Assembly: GCF_020544465.1 (NCBI RefSeq)
Contig: NZ_CP066126.1
Coordinates: 2,170,001 to 2,234,000 of the forward strand
Direction of reading: 5' to 3'
From: Chromobacterium rhizoryzae
GTDB lineage: Bacteria > Pseudomonadota > Gammaproteobacteria > Burkholderiales > Chromobacteriaceae
Length of the DNA stretch: 64,000 bases
Positions within the stretch are counted from its first letter, which is position 1; each line of letters opens with the position of its first letter. Made by a program: the position numbers and the translations under genes. This document shows, in pieces, positions 34,152 to 44,100 of the stretch. The notes under the pieces were generated by a model. The model ran no database searches. It was not told the DNA's origin and saw only the letters and a list, made by a program, of their open reading frames with translations.

Positions 34152-34223
34152 CGTCGGCCCGGTAGCTTTTGCCATGGCGCTCTGGCATGATTTTGACATT
34201 GTTTTGGCGAGCGGAGATATCCC

Positions 34224-34874
34224 GTGAACATACTGTTGGTGGAGGACGATCTGGCATTGGGCGAGGCGCTGGGGCAGGCTTTGCGCCAGGCCGGCTTTCG
34301 CACCGTCTGGGTGAGGCGCTTGAAGGAGGCGCGCACCTTTCTGGCCGAGGAGCCGCAGGACGCGCTGCTGCTGGATCTGGGCTTGCCGGACGGCGAGGGC
34401 CTGCATTTGCTGCAGGAGCTGCGCGGCAACGGATCGACGCTGCCGGTCATCATCCTGACCGCGCGCGACGCGCTGGAGAGCCGGCTGGCCGGCCTGCACA
34501 ACGGCGCCGACGATTATCTGGTCAAGCCCTTCGCGATTCCCGAGCTGCTGGCCCGGCTGCAGGCGGTGACCCGGCGCAGCAGCGGCTTCGTGTCGGCCAA
34601 TTGGCAGATTGGCGACTTGTGCATCAACGCCGAAACCCGAGAGCTGTCGATGGGCGGCGCGGCGGTGGCTTTGTCGCCGTCCGAGTTCGCGCTGGTGTTC
34701 GAACTGGTGCGCAAGGCCGGCAAGGTGGTCAGCCGCGAGCACCTGGTCGAGCATCTGTGCTGCGAGTCCGACAACGCGCTGGAAGTGCATGTCCACAATC
34801 TGCGGCGCAAGCTGGGTTCGGACTGGATCCGCACCATACGTGGCGTCGGCTATCTGCTGCCCAAGCCGGCATGA
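34224..34874 (+). CDS. Response regulator, OmpR/PhoB family
   Basis: This gene encodes 216 residues from a GTG with GGAG seven bases upstream. The receiver domain starts NILLVEDDLALGEALGQAL, with phospho-acceptor D51 in LLLDLGLPDGEGL, the Thr of IILTARD and Lys of LVKPFAI. The C-terminal winged helix (ELSMGGAAVALSPSEFALVFELV, VSREHLVEHLC, NALEVHVHNLRRKLG, IRTIRGVGYLL) is PhoB-like. It resembles the QseB/PmrA branch. It pairs with the sensor kinase that overlaps its stop codon. Target genes are unknown; the convergent ABC exporter operon is the nearest candidate. Confidence 0.9.
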   Translation: MNILLVEDDLALGEALGQALRQAGFRTVWVRRLKEARTFLAEEPQDALLLDLGLPDGEGLHLLQELRGNGSTLPVIILTARDALESRLAGLHNGADDYLVKPFAIPELLARLQAVTRRSSGFVSANWQIGDLCINAETRELSMGGAAVALSPSEFALVFELVRKAGKVVSREHLVEHLCCESDNALEVHVHNLRRKLGSDWIRTIRGVGYLLPKPA

Positions 34875-36256
34875 TCATCCCCTCGCTGGCGCGGCGCTCG
34901 CTCTACCGGCGGCTGCTATGGACCAGTCTGAGCACCCTATTGGCGGTGTGGCTGGTCCTGTTCGCCTGGTTTTATTGGGAAGTGACCCGGGTCGGTTCCG
35001 GCTATCTGGACGGCGATTTGCGCGGGCTGGCGCGCACCCTGGCCACCGTCTACAGCGCCGACATCAAGGAAAGCGAGCGCGCCCGCGTCGTCGATCAGTT
35101 GATCGGCCAGTTCGGCCACGGCTATAGCGAAAGGCCGCCGGTCAAGGACGAGCTGGCCTATCGCATCGTCGACAAGCGCCAGCGCCTGCTGGCGGTGTCC
35201 AGCGCCTGGCCGGAGCTGGAGCAGCCGCCCAGCGGCGGCGCGCCGGCCAACCAGGGGCGCTGGCGCATGCTGACGGCGAGCGGCGACGAGGTCCGGGTGC
35301 AGTTGGCGATCGCGCGCAGCTTCGTGCAGCGGGTGCAGGCCGAAATCCTGATCTTCTTCCTGCTGCCGCTGATCGCCGCGGTGCCCATCATCATGCTGCT
35401 GCTGCGCGTCGGTTACGGCCGCGCCCTGCAGCCCTTGGCGACGCTGGCCACCACCATCACCTCGCGCGATGTGCAATCGACGGCGCCGCTGGCCTGCGCC
35501 GACCCCGAATACCAGGAACTGCGGCCGGTGTTCAATTCCGTCAACGAGTTGTTGTCGCGGCTGGCGACCTTTCGCGAGGGCGAGCAGCGCTTCTTCGCCG
35601 ACGCGGCGCACGAGCTGCGCACGCCGCTGGCGGCGATAGGCGCGCAAGTGCATCTGCTGGCGCGCGCGGAGTCCGAACAGGAGAGGGCGGCGCTGGCGGC
35701 CTTGCTGGACGCCAGCATAGGCCGCAGCGGCGAACTGGTGGGCAAGCTGTTGACGCTGTCGCGGCTGGACGCGGAATCGGCGCGGGTACTGCCGGTATCC
35801 TTCGATCTGGCGGCCTTGGCGCGCGCGGCGCTGGCGCGCCAGGTGCCGCGCGCGATGGAGCGCAACATCACGCTGGCCTACGACGGCGCGCAGACGGCGG
35901 CCTGCTGCGGCGACGCCAGCGCGATGGATAGCCTATTGGACAATCTGCTGGACAACGCCATCCGTTACTGCCCGGACGGCGCTTGCATCAATGTGGAAGT
36001 CAGCGAGGGGTTTTCCAATGTGAGGCTGGCGGTGCTGGACGACGGGCCGGGCATCGAGCCGCAGTGGCGGGATCAGGTGCTGAAGCGTTTCGTGCGCCTG
36101 CCCGACAATACCGTGACCGGCAGCGGCCTGGGGCTGGCCATCGTCAAGCGGGTGGTGGAGCTGCACGGCGGCAGCCTGCTGCTGACCGACGGCCTGCACG
36201 GCAACGGCCTGGGCGTGGAAATCCGCCTGCCGCGCTGCGACGCGCGGCCGGCTTGA
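34871..36256 (+). CDS. Sensor histidine kinase
   Basis: This gene encodes 461 residues. The ATG at 34871 overlaps the regulator stop (ATGA), so translation is coupled. Two membrane helices (LLWTSLSTLLAVWLVLFAWF and ILIFFLLPLIAAVPIIMLLL) bracket a ~130-residue periplasmic sensor region. A HAMP-like linker, HisKA with H247 in FADAAHELRTPLAAI, and an HATPase with NLLDNAIRYCPDG (N box), DDGPGIEP (G1) and GSGLGLAIVKRV (G2) follow. It phosphorylates the preceding regulator. The layout resembles QseC/PmrB kinases. The signal is unknown. Confidence 0.9.
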   Translation: MIIPSLARRSLYRRLLWTSLSTLLAVWLVLFAWFYWEVTRVGSGYLDGDLRGLARTLATVYSADIKESERARVVDQLIGQFGHGYSERPPVKDELAYRIVDKRQRLLAVSSAWPELEQPPSGGAPANQGRWRMLTASGDEVRVQLAIARSFVQRVQAEILIFFLLPLIAAVPIIMLLLRVGYGRALQPLATLATTITSRDVQSTAPLACADPEYQELRPVFNSVNELLSRLATFREGEQRFFADAAHELRTPLAAIGAQVHLLARAESEQERAALAALLDASIGRSGELVGKLLTLSRLDAESARVLPVSFDLAALARAALARQVPRAMERNITLAYDGAQTAACCGDASAMDSLLDNLLDNAIRYCPDGACINVEVSEGFSNVRLAVLDDGPGIEPQWRDQVLKRFVRLPDNTVTGSGLGLAIVKRVVELHGGSLLLTDGLHGNGLGVEIRLPRCDARPA

Positions 36257-36289
36257 GGCCGCCGCGCTCCCGCATCGCTTCATCGCTTC

Positions 36290-37690
36290 TCAGGGCGCGC
36301 TCTTGTCCGCGCCCTCCCAGCCGCCGCCCAGCGCGGCGATCAGATTGGCCGCCGCCAGCAATTGCTGGCGGCGCGCGCCTTGCACGCCCTGTTCCGCCTG
36401 CAGCTCCGCCAGTTGCGCGCGCCATTCCGCCTGACCGTCGCTGAGGCCCACGCCGCGCGCGTCGCGCTCGGCGCGCAAGCGGCGGCTGGCGTCCACGTAT
36501 TGGCGCTGCCTGGCCTCCTGATCCGTTTTGGCGAAATGGGCGGAGGCGGCGGCGTCTTCCACCTCGTACACCGCGCGGGTGACGGCGCCGCGCCAGGCCG
36601 CGTATTGCTCGGCGGCGGCGGAGCGCGCGCGCTGGGCCTCGGCCTTGCGCTTGCCGGCGTCGAACAGCGGAATGTCCAGCTGCGGCAGCAGCGACCAGTT
36701 CAGCACCTTGCTGCCGCGCAGACCGGACCAGCTGCCGGCGCTGATGCCCAGCCCGCCGTTCAGGGTCAGCGACGGCCAGCGGGCGGCCTCGGCTTCGTCG
36801 ATGCGCGCGCGCGCGGCGTCGTAGCGGGCCTGGGCCGCGCTCAGATCCGGCCTGCGCTGCAGCAGCCGGGCCGGCACGTCGCCGCCCACTTCCGGCAGCC
36901 TGAGTTCGCGCAGCGGACGCGCCGGCGGCAGCCCGCAGGCGTCCGGCATCTTGGCGGCCAGCTGGCACAGGCTGCGCTCCACCCGCTTCAGCGCGTCGCC
37001 TTGCTGAGCGACCAGGCGGGCGGCTTCGCTGGCCTCGCTGTCCGGTTCCAGCAGTTGCCGGCCGCTGGCCAGGCCGACGCGGCGTTTGGCGGCGACGCCG
37101 GCCAGCAGCCGCTGGCGCAGCCGCGCGGCCTCCTGGACCAGTTCGATGTCGGCGGCCAGCTCCGCCCGGGTCAGCCACAGTTCGGCGGTTTGCCGCGCCA
37201 GGCTCAGGCCCAGCGCGTCGAGGTCGCCGCCGCTGGCCTTGAGGTCGGCGCGGCCGGCGCGCGTCGCGGCGCTGACCCGGCCGCGCAAGTCCACTTCATA
37301 GCCCAGCGCCAGCCGCGTGCTGTAGCGGGTGCTGGGATTGGCGGTGTCTTCGCTCACTTCGCCCAAATCGAATTTGGACAGTTTGCGCCGTTCCACCGAT
37401 TGTTCGAAGTCCAGCTTGGGATAGCGGTCGGCGTTGAGCACGCCCAGTTCGGCGCGCGCGGCGTCCAGCCGCGCCAGGCTGGCGGCGAGGTCGGTGTTGC
37501 CCTCGCGCACCGCGGCTATCCAGCGGCTGAGGCCGGGATCGCCGAAACCGTCCCAGGCCTGGGCGTCCGGGCCGGCGCCGGGCAGGGTCCGGCCGTAGCG
37601 TTCCGGCAGCGCCGGCGTCGGGCGCGAAGGCTCCAGCCCGGCGCAGCCGCCAAGCGCCAGGAGCAGCAGCAGAGCGATGGGGCGCATCAT
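36290..37690 (-). CDS. Outer-membrane efflux lipoprotein of the ABC exporter
   Basis: This gene encodes 466 residues from the ATG at 37690, which overlaps the adaptor's stop codon (ATGA). The signal peptide ends in the lipobox ALGGC. The TolC/NodT repeats are recognisable (SLARLDAARAELGVLNADRYPKLDFEQ, LLQRRPDLSAAQARYDAARARIDEAEAARWPSLTLNGGLG, LIAALGGGWEG at the end). It forms the outer-membrane exit for the adaptor and ABC transporter encoded upstream. It is a second, separate outer-membrane factor from the one at 15025. Confidence 0.88.
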   Translation of the reverse strand: MMRPIALLLLLALGGCAGLEPSRPTPALPERYGRTLPGAGPDAQAWDGFGDPGLSRWIAAVREGNTDLAASLARLDAARAELGVLNADRYPKLDFEQSVERRKLSKFDLGEVSEDTANPSTRYSTRLALGYEVDLRGRVSAATRAGRADLKASGGDLDALGLSLARQTAELWLTRAELAADIELVQEAARLRQRLLAGVAAKRRVGLASGRQLLEPDSEASEAARLVAQQGDALKRVERSLCQLAAKMPDACGLPPARPLRELRLPEVGGDVPARLLQRRPDLSAAQARYDAARARIDEAEAARWPSLTLNGGLGISAGSWSGLRGSKVLNWSLLPQLDIPLFDAGKRKAEAQRARSAAAEQYAAWRGAVTRAVYEVEDAAASAHFAKTDQEARQRQYVDASRRLRAERDARGVGLSDGQAEWRAQLAELQAEQGVQGARRQQLLAAANLIAALGGGWEGADKSAP

Positions 37691-38607
37691 GGCTTGCCCG
37701 CCTTGTCTTGTCGGGCGATGCGCACCAGCACTCGCTGGCCGATGCGGATTTCCGGCGCGTCCACCAGCGCCAGCACGCATTCGATCACGCGCACGTCCTG
37801 TTTTTCATTGGGGTCGTCGTTGTCCGGGCGGTTGCCGAACACCTGGCCCAGCCGCAGCACCTTGGCCTTGTAGACCTTGGTTTCGTCCGCTTCCAGCGTC
37901 ACCTCGGCCGCCTGTCCCGCCGCCACCAAGCCCACATAGCGTTCTTCCAGGTCGGCGCGGACGATGCGCGGCCCGTTGGGGGCGAACATGAACAGAGGCG
38001 TCACGTTCAGCGTGGAGGTGCCGTCGCCGGGGCGGGCCTGGCGGCGGATGATGCGGCCGGCCAGCGGCGCGCGGACCACGTGTTGATCCACTTCCAGCTT
38101 GCTGGCCGCCACTTGCGCGTCGGCGGTGGCCACCGCCGCCTGCTGGCGGGCCAGTTCGGAGGCGCTGAGCTTGACCTGATCGCGGGCGTTGTCTTTTTCC
38201 TGCTTGGACACCACTTCGTCGCCGCTCAGCGCGGACACCCGTTGCAGCTCGCGCTGGGCGATGGCGTGCTTGACCTGCAGCAGCGTCAGCGCCTGCCGCG
38301 CCTCGTCGCGCTCCTGCTCGCGGACCTTCATCGCCAGATTGGCCTCGCGGTCGTCGATGCGGGCCAGCACCGCGCCGGGTTTGACCTCGGCGCCTTCTTC
38401 CACCGACACCTCGCGAATGATGCCGGCGCGCGGCGCGGCGATATTGATCACCCCGCCTTCTATGCTGACGCGGCCCTTGGCGATGGCGGCCCACGGCGAT
38501 TGCTGGACCGGCGCGGGAGGCGGCGGTTCGGAGCAGCCGGCCAGCAACAGGCTCAAAGCCAGCAGCGGGCCCAGGCGCAGCGGGGTCTTGGGAATAGGGC
38601 TGCTCAT
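37687..38607 (-). CDS. HlyD/DevB-type adaptor lipoprotein
   Basis: This gene encodes 306 residues. Lipobox LLLAGC after the signal sequence predicts a lipid anchor. Biotinyl-lipoyl halves (GGVINIAAPRAGIIREVSVEEGAEV and HVVRAPLAGRIIRRQARPGDG) flank an alpha-hairpin (QERDEARQALTLLQVKHAIAQRELQRV ...). A beta-barrel follows. It couples the ABC transporter to the outer-membrane channel, as DevB or MacA do. Both neighbours overlap it by four bases (ATGA at each junction), so the operon is tightly coupled. Confidence 0.88.
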   Translation of the reverse strand: MSSPIPKTPLRLGPLLALSLLLAGCSEPPPPAPVQQSPWAAIAKGRVSIEGGVINIAAPRAGIIREVSVEEGAEVKPGAVLARIDDREANLAMKVREQERDEARQALTLLQVKHAIAQRELQRVSALSGDEVVSKQEKDNARDQVKLSASELARQQAAVATADAQVAASKLEVDQHVVRAPLAGRIIRRQARPGDGTSTLNVTPLFMFAPNGPRIVRADLEERYVGLVAAGQAAEVTLEADETKVYKAKVLRLGQVFGNRPDNDDPNEKQDVRVIECVLALVDAPEIRIGQRVLVRIARQDKAGKP

Positions 38608-39323
38608 GCTACCTCCATCGGCGTGTTATGGACGCGCAGGTCTTTGACCACCTGGCCGTCTTCCAGGGTGATGACGCGGTCGGCGTGTTTGATCAGGCGG
38701 TTGTCGTGCGACACGCCCAGCACCGTGGTGCCTTGTTCCTGGGCGATCTGGTGCAAGAGGTCGATCACCACTTGGCCGTTATGGCTGTCCAGCGCGCTGG
38801 TGGGCTCGTCGGCGAACATCAGCTTGGGCCGCTTGACCAGCGCGCGGGCGATGGCGACGCGCTGCTTTTCGCCGCCGGACAATTCCATGGGCCGCAGCTT
38901 GGCGCGCGGGCCCAGGCCCACCAGTTCCAGCGCCTCCTGAGCGCGCTTCTCGGCTTCCGGCTTGCTGATCTTGGGGCCGTAGTTCAGCGGCAGCAGCACG
39001 TTTTCCAGCGCGGTCAGCGAGGCGAACAGATTGAAGCCCTGGAACACGAAACCGCAATGCTCCAGGCGGAAGCGGCTCAATTCCTCGATGGAGCGCCGGG
39101 TCAGCTCCAGCCCCAGCGCGGTGACGCGGCCGGAGCTGGGCGGCAGCAGGCCGGAGAGCACGGACAGCAAGGTGCTCTTGCCGGAGCCGGACGGGCCGAT
39201 GATCAGGGTCAGTTCGCCGGGCAGGATGGACAGCGAGATATTGGTGAGCACGGTTTGCTCGGTCTTGCCGTTGCTGAACGAGCGGTTCAGGTTTTCGCCG
39301 ACGATGGCGGGAGAGGCGGACAT
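38604..39323 (-). CDS. ABC exporter ATPase, DevA/MacB/LolD type
   Basis: This gene encodes 239 residues. Walker A GPSGSGKST, Q-loop FVFQGFNLF, signature LSGGEKQRVAIARAL, Walker B LMFADEPTSALD and the H-loop in VLGVSHDNRL are all present. The spacing is that of the LolD/MacB/DevA family. It powers the FtsX-like permease encoded just upstream in the operon (10 bases away). The start, MSASPAIVGENL, follows GGAGACTCTC. Confidence 0.92.
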   Translation of the reverse strand: MSASPAIVGENLNRSFSNGKTEQTVLTNISLSILPGELTLIIGPSGSGKSTLLSVLSGLLPPSSGRVTALGLELTRRSIEELSRFRLEHCGFVFQGFNLFASLTALENVLLPLNYGPKISKPEAEKRAQEALELVGLGPRAKLRPMELSGGEKQRVAIARALVKRPKLMFADEPTSALDSHNGQVVIDLLHQIAQEQGTTVLGVSHDNRLIKHADRVITLEDGQVVKDLRVHNTPMEVA

Positions 39324-39333
39324 GAGAGTCTCC

Positions 39334-40461
39334 TTATCGCAATAGGGTGGAGGGTTCGGCCTGGTTCAGCGCGCGCAGCGCGGACAGACCGGACAGCAGA
39401 GCGATGCCCAGCACCAGGGTGCCGGTGGCCAGGCAGCCCCACACCGGCACTTCCAGCGCGATGTGGGCGTGGCGCGCGGCCATCACCAGCAGCGCGCCGA
39501 CCACGGCGGTGATCACCAGGCCGGCGAGGCCGACCCAGAAGGACTGCTCCAGGATCACGGCGCGCAAGGAGGAGGAGGACACGCCCAAGGCGCGCAAGGT
39601 GGCGTATTCGCGCAGCGCGGCGACGATGGCCGCCATCAGCGTCTGGCTGGTGATGACGATGCCGACCAGCAGGCCCAGCGCGGAGGAGAACAGGAAGCCG
39701 GAGCCGGCGCCGGACTCGAACAGCCAATACACCTGCGATTGGATGGAAAACTCCTCGGCGGTCCACACCTGGAAGGGCTTGAAGCTGCCGGCCGGCTGCA
39801 GCTGGTCGCGCACCAGTTCGGCGCGGCTGGGGTCGCGCAGCCGGGCCAGGAAGTAGTCGGTGGCGTCGTTGCGCAGATTGGGGTCGATGCGGCGCGCGGT
39901 GTTCAGCGAGGTCAGGATGTTGGCCCCGCCCATTGCGCGCATGCCGTTGACGGTGCCGCCGATGCGCACCCGCTTGCCGCTGAGTTCGGCGTAGTCGCCT
40001 ATCTTGACGCCCAGCTTTTCCAGATCGCTCTCATCCACCAGCACGGTGCTGGGCACCGTCAGCTCCTGGCGCAGCGCCGGGGTCAGCAAGGTGGCGAAGG
40101 TCATCGCCTGCGGGCGCGGGTCGATGCCGATCAGCACCGCGCTGAGCTTGCCGCCGCCGGGACGCTGCCAGTCCGCCATGGTCCAGGTGAAGCGTTCCAC
40201 CGAGGTGACCTCGGGATGCGCCCAAAGGTTGTTCTCGGTCTTGCCGGGAATCGGCCGGGCCAGATCCACGCTCTGAGTGGCCGGGTAGCCCACCCAAAGA
40301 TCGGCGCTGGAGCGGTCTATGTAAACACCTACCGAGCTGAACATGCCCAAGAGCAGGCTGAGCTGCACTTGCACCAGCAGGCCGGCGAAAGCCACCGCCA
40401 GCACCGCCGGCAGGAAGCGGCGCCACTCGTAGATCAGCGAGGCGCGAGCGAGGGAGACCAT
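39334..40461 (-). CDS. ABC exporter permease, FtsX/DevC type
   Basis: This gene encodes 375 residues. One N-terminal membrane helix (RFLPAVLAVAFAGLLVQVQLSLLLG) is followed by a periplasmic domain of ~220 residues (MacB-PCD-like: SADLWVGYPATQSVDL...) and three C-terminal helices (FLFSSALGLLVGIVITSQTLMAAIV, FWVGLAGLVITAVVGALLVM, LATGTLVLGIALLSGLSAL). This is the DevC/MacB plan. With the ATPase, adaptor and outer-membrane factor it makes a complete three-part exporter. The operon is divergent from the polyamine synthase genes and could serve export or self-protection for that product; that link is inferred from position. Confidence 0.88.
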   Translation of the reverse strand: MVSLARASLIYEWRRFLPAVLAVAFAGLLVQVQLSLLLGMFSSVGVYIDRSSADLWVGYPATQSVDLARPIPGKTENNLWAHPEVTSVERFTWTMADWQRPGGGKLSAVLIGIDPRPQAMTFATLLTPALRQELTVPSTVLVDESDLEKLGVKIGDYAELSGKRVRIGGTVNGMRAMGGANILTSLNTARRIDPNLRNDATDYFLARLRDPSRAELVRDQLQPAGSFKPFQVWTAEEFSIQSQVYWLFESGAGSGFLFSSALGLLVGIVITSQTLMAAIVAALREYATLRALGVSSSSLRAVILEQSFWVGLAGLVITAVVGALLVMAARHAHIALEVPVWGCLATGTLVLGIALLSGLSALRALNQAEPSTLLR

Positions 40462-41176
40462 GGTCAGGCCTCCGCGCTGCAGCCGGGCCGGCAGGGGGGA
40501 TGGTTGGGCTGGGGCATGACTGTCTCCGGGGTGAAATGAGGGCAGTATGCCTATTCCTGCTTAGGGTTTTCTGAGCGCGGCCAAGCGTGAATAAGGCGGA
40601 GTCGGCGTACGGGATTTCCCTAGTATTAATACCACTGGTATTAGTCTGGATATTGAATTTGAATGCCAATTCAATAAGCCGCTGTTCTTATTGCCTGCTC
40701 AGACTCTCCTCAGTTTTCTTTTTCAAGCTTGGTTTTTTTATTTTTCAGTAATGGATTTACTAAAAAATAATGACTTTGGCATTGGTGTGTCAATAAAGAT
40801 ACATCATCAAAATCAATGACTTGCTTTGTTCTGTATATATTTTTCTCCAGATCTGTGGAGGTAAATCAGTCAACTGCAAGAAAGCCCTAAGGAAACACTA
40901 AGATTTCAACGTCATAATTTTCCAAAACCGGATTTGACAGTTTCGGTTGTAAAGATTTTGTCAAGTTGAGATCGCGGTTTTGGATGTGGTTTGCGTAATA
41001 GGCAGCAGGCGCGTGCGGCGGTTCGCCGGACGCGAATTCGATCCAGGCTTTGCGTGCGGGACCGGATTTAAAGAAAGGCAGTCGACCCTGGCCGTGCGGC
41101 CGGCGATTGCGCTTCCCGGTTGGTGCGCGGCGGCAAGCGAATGATGCGAAACAGCAGGTTCACCGCGGGAGGAGCA
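40462..41176. promoter_or_regulatory. Divergent promoter region, exporter operon / polyamine cluster
   Basis: About 715 bases with no supported gene. The stretch 40600-40980 is AT-rich, unlike everything around it. It holds the palindrome at 40627-40643 and a spaced inverted repeat TTGACA (40934-40939) with TTGTCAA (40958-40964). No convincing -35/-10 pair could be chosen by eye. GGAGGAG just before 41177 is the ribosome binding site of the first synthase gene. Confidence 0.6.
40627..40643. promoter_or_regulatory. Perfect palindrome, operator candidate
   Basis: TAATACCA-C-TGGTATTA, 165 bases upstream of the exporter permease and 533 bases upstream of the synthase. Length and symmetry fit a dimeric repressor such as a GntR or TetR protein; none is encoded in the window next to it. 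The half-site is not the CviR (CTG-N-CC) type. Confidence 0.5.
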
Positions 41177-44100
41177 ATGAGCAAGACCGTAGCTAGCAGG
41201 ATAGGACCGGGCACGGTGGATATCGCGATTGTGGGCATGGCCAGCCACTTTCCCGATGCGGCCACCTTGTACGATTTCTGGACCAATATCGTCGACAAGA
41301 AGGATTCCCTGACCGACATCGACCAGAAGAACGGCGATGAATACTGGCGCAAGGAAGACTATTACAGCGCGGACCCGAGCGCCGCCGACAAGACTTACGG
41401 CCATCGCGCCGGTTTCGTGCCGGCCATCGATTTCGATCCGGTGGAATTCAAACTGCCGCCGCTGATGCTGGAGTCCATCAGCACCGCGCAGATCTTCGCG
41501 CTGCACGTGGCCAAACAGGCGATGCTGGACGCCAGGCTGGTGGGCGAGGACGCCTTGCCGGTGGATAAAGACCGCGTGGGCGTGATCCTGGGCGGCGCCG
41601 GCAACGGCAACACTTCCTTCTCGCTGGCCTTCCGCCAGCAGGAGCCGTATCTGCGCAAGGTGCTGAACCACGCCGGCCTGCCCGGCGCGGTGGCCGACGA
41701 GGTCATCGACCGCGTCAACCATCTCTATCTGGAATGGAACGAGGACAGCTTCCCCGGCTTCCTCGGCAATGTCGCCTGCGGCCGCATCGCCAGCTACTTC
41801 GATCTGGGCGGCACCTCTTATATGGTGGACGCCGCTTGCGCCAGCAGCCTGGCCGCGATCAAGGCGGCGGTGGGCGAGCTGGTGGACGGCAGCTGCGACG
41901 TGGTGCTGACCGGCGGCGTCAACCTGGAAAACTCGATCTTCTCCTTCCTGTGCTTCAGCAAGACGCCGGCCCTGTCCAAGAGCAATCTGTCGCGGCCCTT
42001 CGACGAATCCTCGGACGGCATGATGCTGGGCGACGGCGTGGGCTTCCTGGTGCTCAAGCGCCTGGAAGACGCCGAGCGCGACGGCGATCGCGTTTACGCG
42101 GTGATCAAATCCCTGCAGGCCTCCAGCGACGGCCGCGCCAAGAGCATTTTCGCGCCGCGTCACGAAGGCCAGGTCAAGGCGATGCAACGCGCTTACGCGC
42201 GCGCCGGCATTTCTCCGGCCGAGATCCAGCTGGTGGAGGCGCACGGCACCGGCACCCAGTCCGGCGACGAGACCGAGATCAAGAGCTTGCGCGCGGTGTT
42301 CGAGGCCGGCGGCGCTCAGCCCGGCTCGGTGGCCATCGGCAGCGTCAAATCGCAGATCGGCCATACCCGTTGCGCCGCCGGCGCGGCGGCGATGATGAAG
42401 GCCGCGCTCGGCCTCTATCACAAGGTGTTGCCGCCCACCATCAACGTCAGCCAGCCCAGCCGCGAACTGGCGGACAGCGCCAGCCCCTTCTACGTCAACA
42501 TCGACAGCCGGCCCTGGCTGAGCCCGGTGGACGGCGCGCCGCGCCGCGCCGCCTTGAGCGCCTACGGCTTCGGCGGCACCAACTACCACGCCATCATGGA
42601 AGAGCATCAGGCGCGGCCGCAGGGCGATTTCCGCCTGAACCTGCGCCCGGAAGTGGTGCTGCTGCACGCGGACGGCCCGGAGCAGCTGCTGGCGCTGGCC
42701 GAGCACAAGCTGGATGCCTTCCGCGCCGAAGACGCCGGTTATCAGTTCCGTCTGCACCAAGGCGCGGCGGCGCGCGCGCCGGCCGCTTCCGCGCGCCTGG
42801 CCTTTGTCGCGGGCTCCGCCGAACAGGCGGCCGGCCTGCTGGACGAGGCGATCAAGCTGCTGCGGGCGCGGCCGGATCAGGACTGGGAACACCCGCTGGG
42901 CATTTACTACAAGCGCGAGGCGGCCCCGTTGGCCGGCCGCGTGGTGGCCTTGTTCCCCGGACAGGGCGCGCAGTACGTGAACATGGGCCGCGACATCGCC
43001 AACGATTACCCGGCGATGCGCGAAACCTTGGAGGGCCTGGACGCCGCGGCGCACGCCGACGGGCTGCCGCTGCCTTCGGCGGCGATTTTCCCGCCGCCGG
43101 CCTTCGACGCGGAGACGGCGGACCGTCAGATGGCGGAGCTGACCCAGACCCGCACCGCGCAGCCGGCGATAGGCGCGATCAGCGCCGGCTACTACAAGCT
43201 GCTGCGCGGTCTGGGCCTGCGGCCGGACTTCCTGGCCGGCCACAGCTACGGCGAGGTGACCGCGCTATGGGCCGCCGGCGTCTTGAGCGACGAGAACTTC
43301 TACCGCGCCTCGCTGGCGCGCGGCGCGGCGGTGGCCAGCCCGGTGCCGGGCGGCGAGCCGGGCGCGATGCTGGCGGCCTCGCTGCCGGAGAGCGAAGCCA
43401 GCGCGGTGCTGGAGCGCTTCCCGGAGCTGGTGGTGGCCAATTACAACTCGCAGCAGCAACTGGTGTTCGGCGGCGCCGGCGACATCATCCGCCAGGCCCA
43501 TGAGTTCCTGAACGAGCGCAAGGTGCGCAGCCAGGTGCTGGCGGTGTCGGCGGCCTTCCACACCGACTTCGTGCGCCACGCTTGCGCGCCGTTCGAGGCC
43601 AGCCTGGCCGGGATTCCGTTCCAGGCGCCGCAAGCCGCGGTGTATTCCACCGCCAGCGGCGAGCGCCACGCCGACGACCCGGCCAAGATCAAGCAGTCCT
43701 TGATCGGCCAACTGGTCAGCCCGGTGCGCTTCCAGCAAACCATTGAACGCATTCATCAGCAGGGCGGTTATCTCTTCGTCGAGATCGGCCCCAAGGGCAT
43801 TCTGGGCAAGCTGGTGGCGGACATCCTCAAGGACAAGCCGCACGCGGTGGTGTCGCTGAACCCCAGCGCCAACGGCGAGGAAGCCCTGCAATTCAAGCGC
43901 GCGCTGGCGCGGCTGGCGGTGGAGGGCGTGGAGCTGAGCTCCACCGATCCGCAGGCGGCGCTGCCGCTGGCGACGGCGCCCAAGAAAAAGGCGCTGACTT
44001 ACACAATGAGCGGCGGCTTCTTCTACTCGGAGAAAGCCAAGCAGCGCCGCGCGCACGCCATGCGCAAGGATACGCGCGTCATCGACGCCTTCATCGACGA

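Noticed and set aside
34169..34223. Fusion of response regulator and kinase suggested by a 695-codon frame from 34169
   Set aside because: The first part is the shadow frame of the regulator gene; the regulator is intact in its own frame and the kinase starts at the ATGA overlap.
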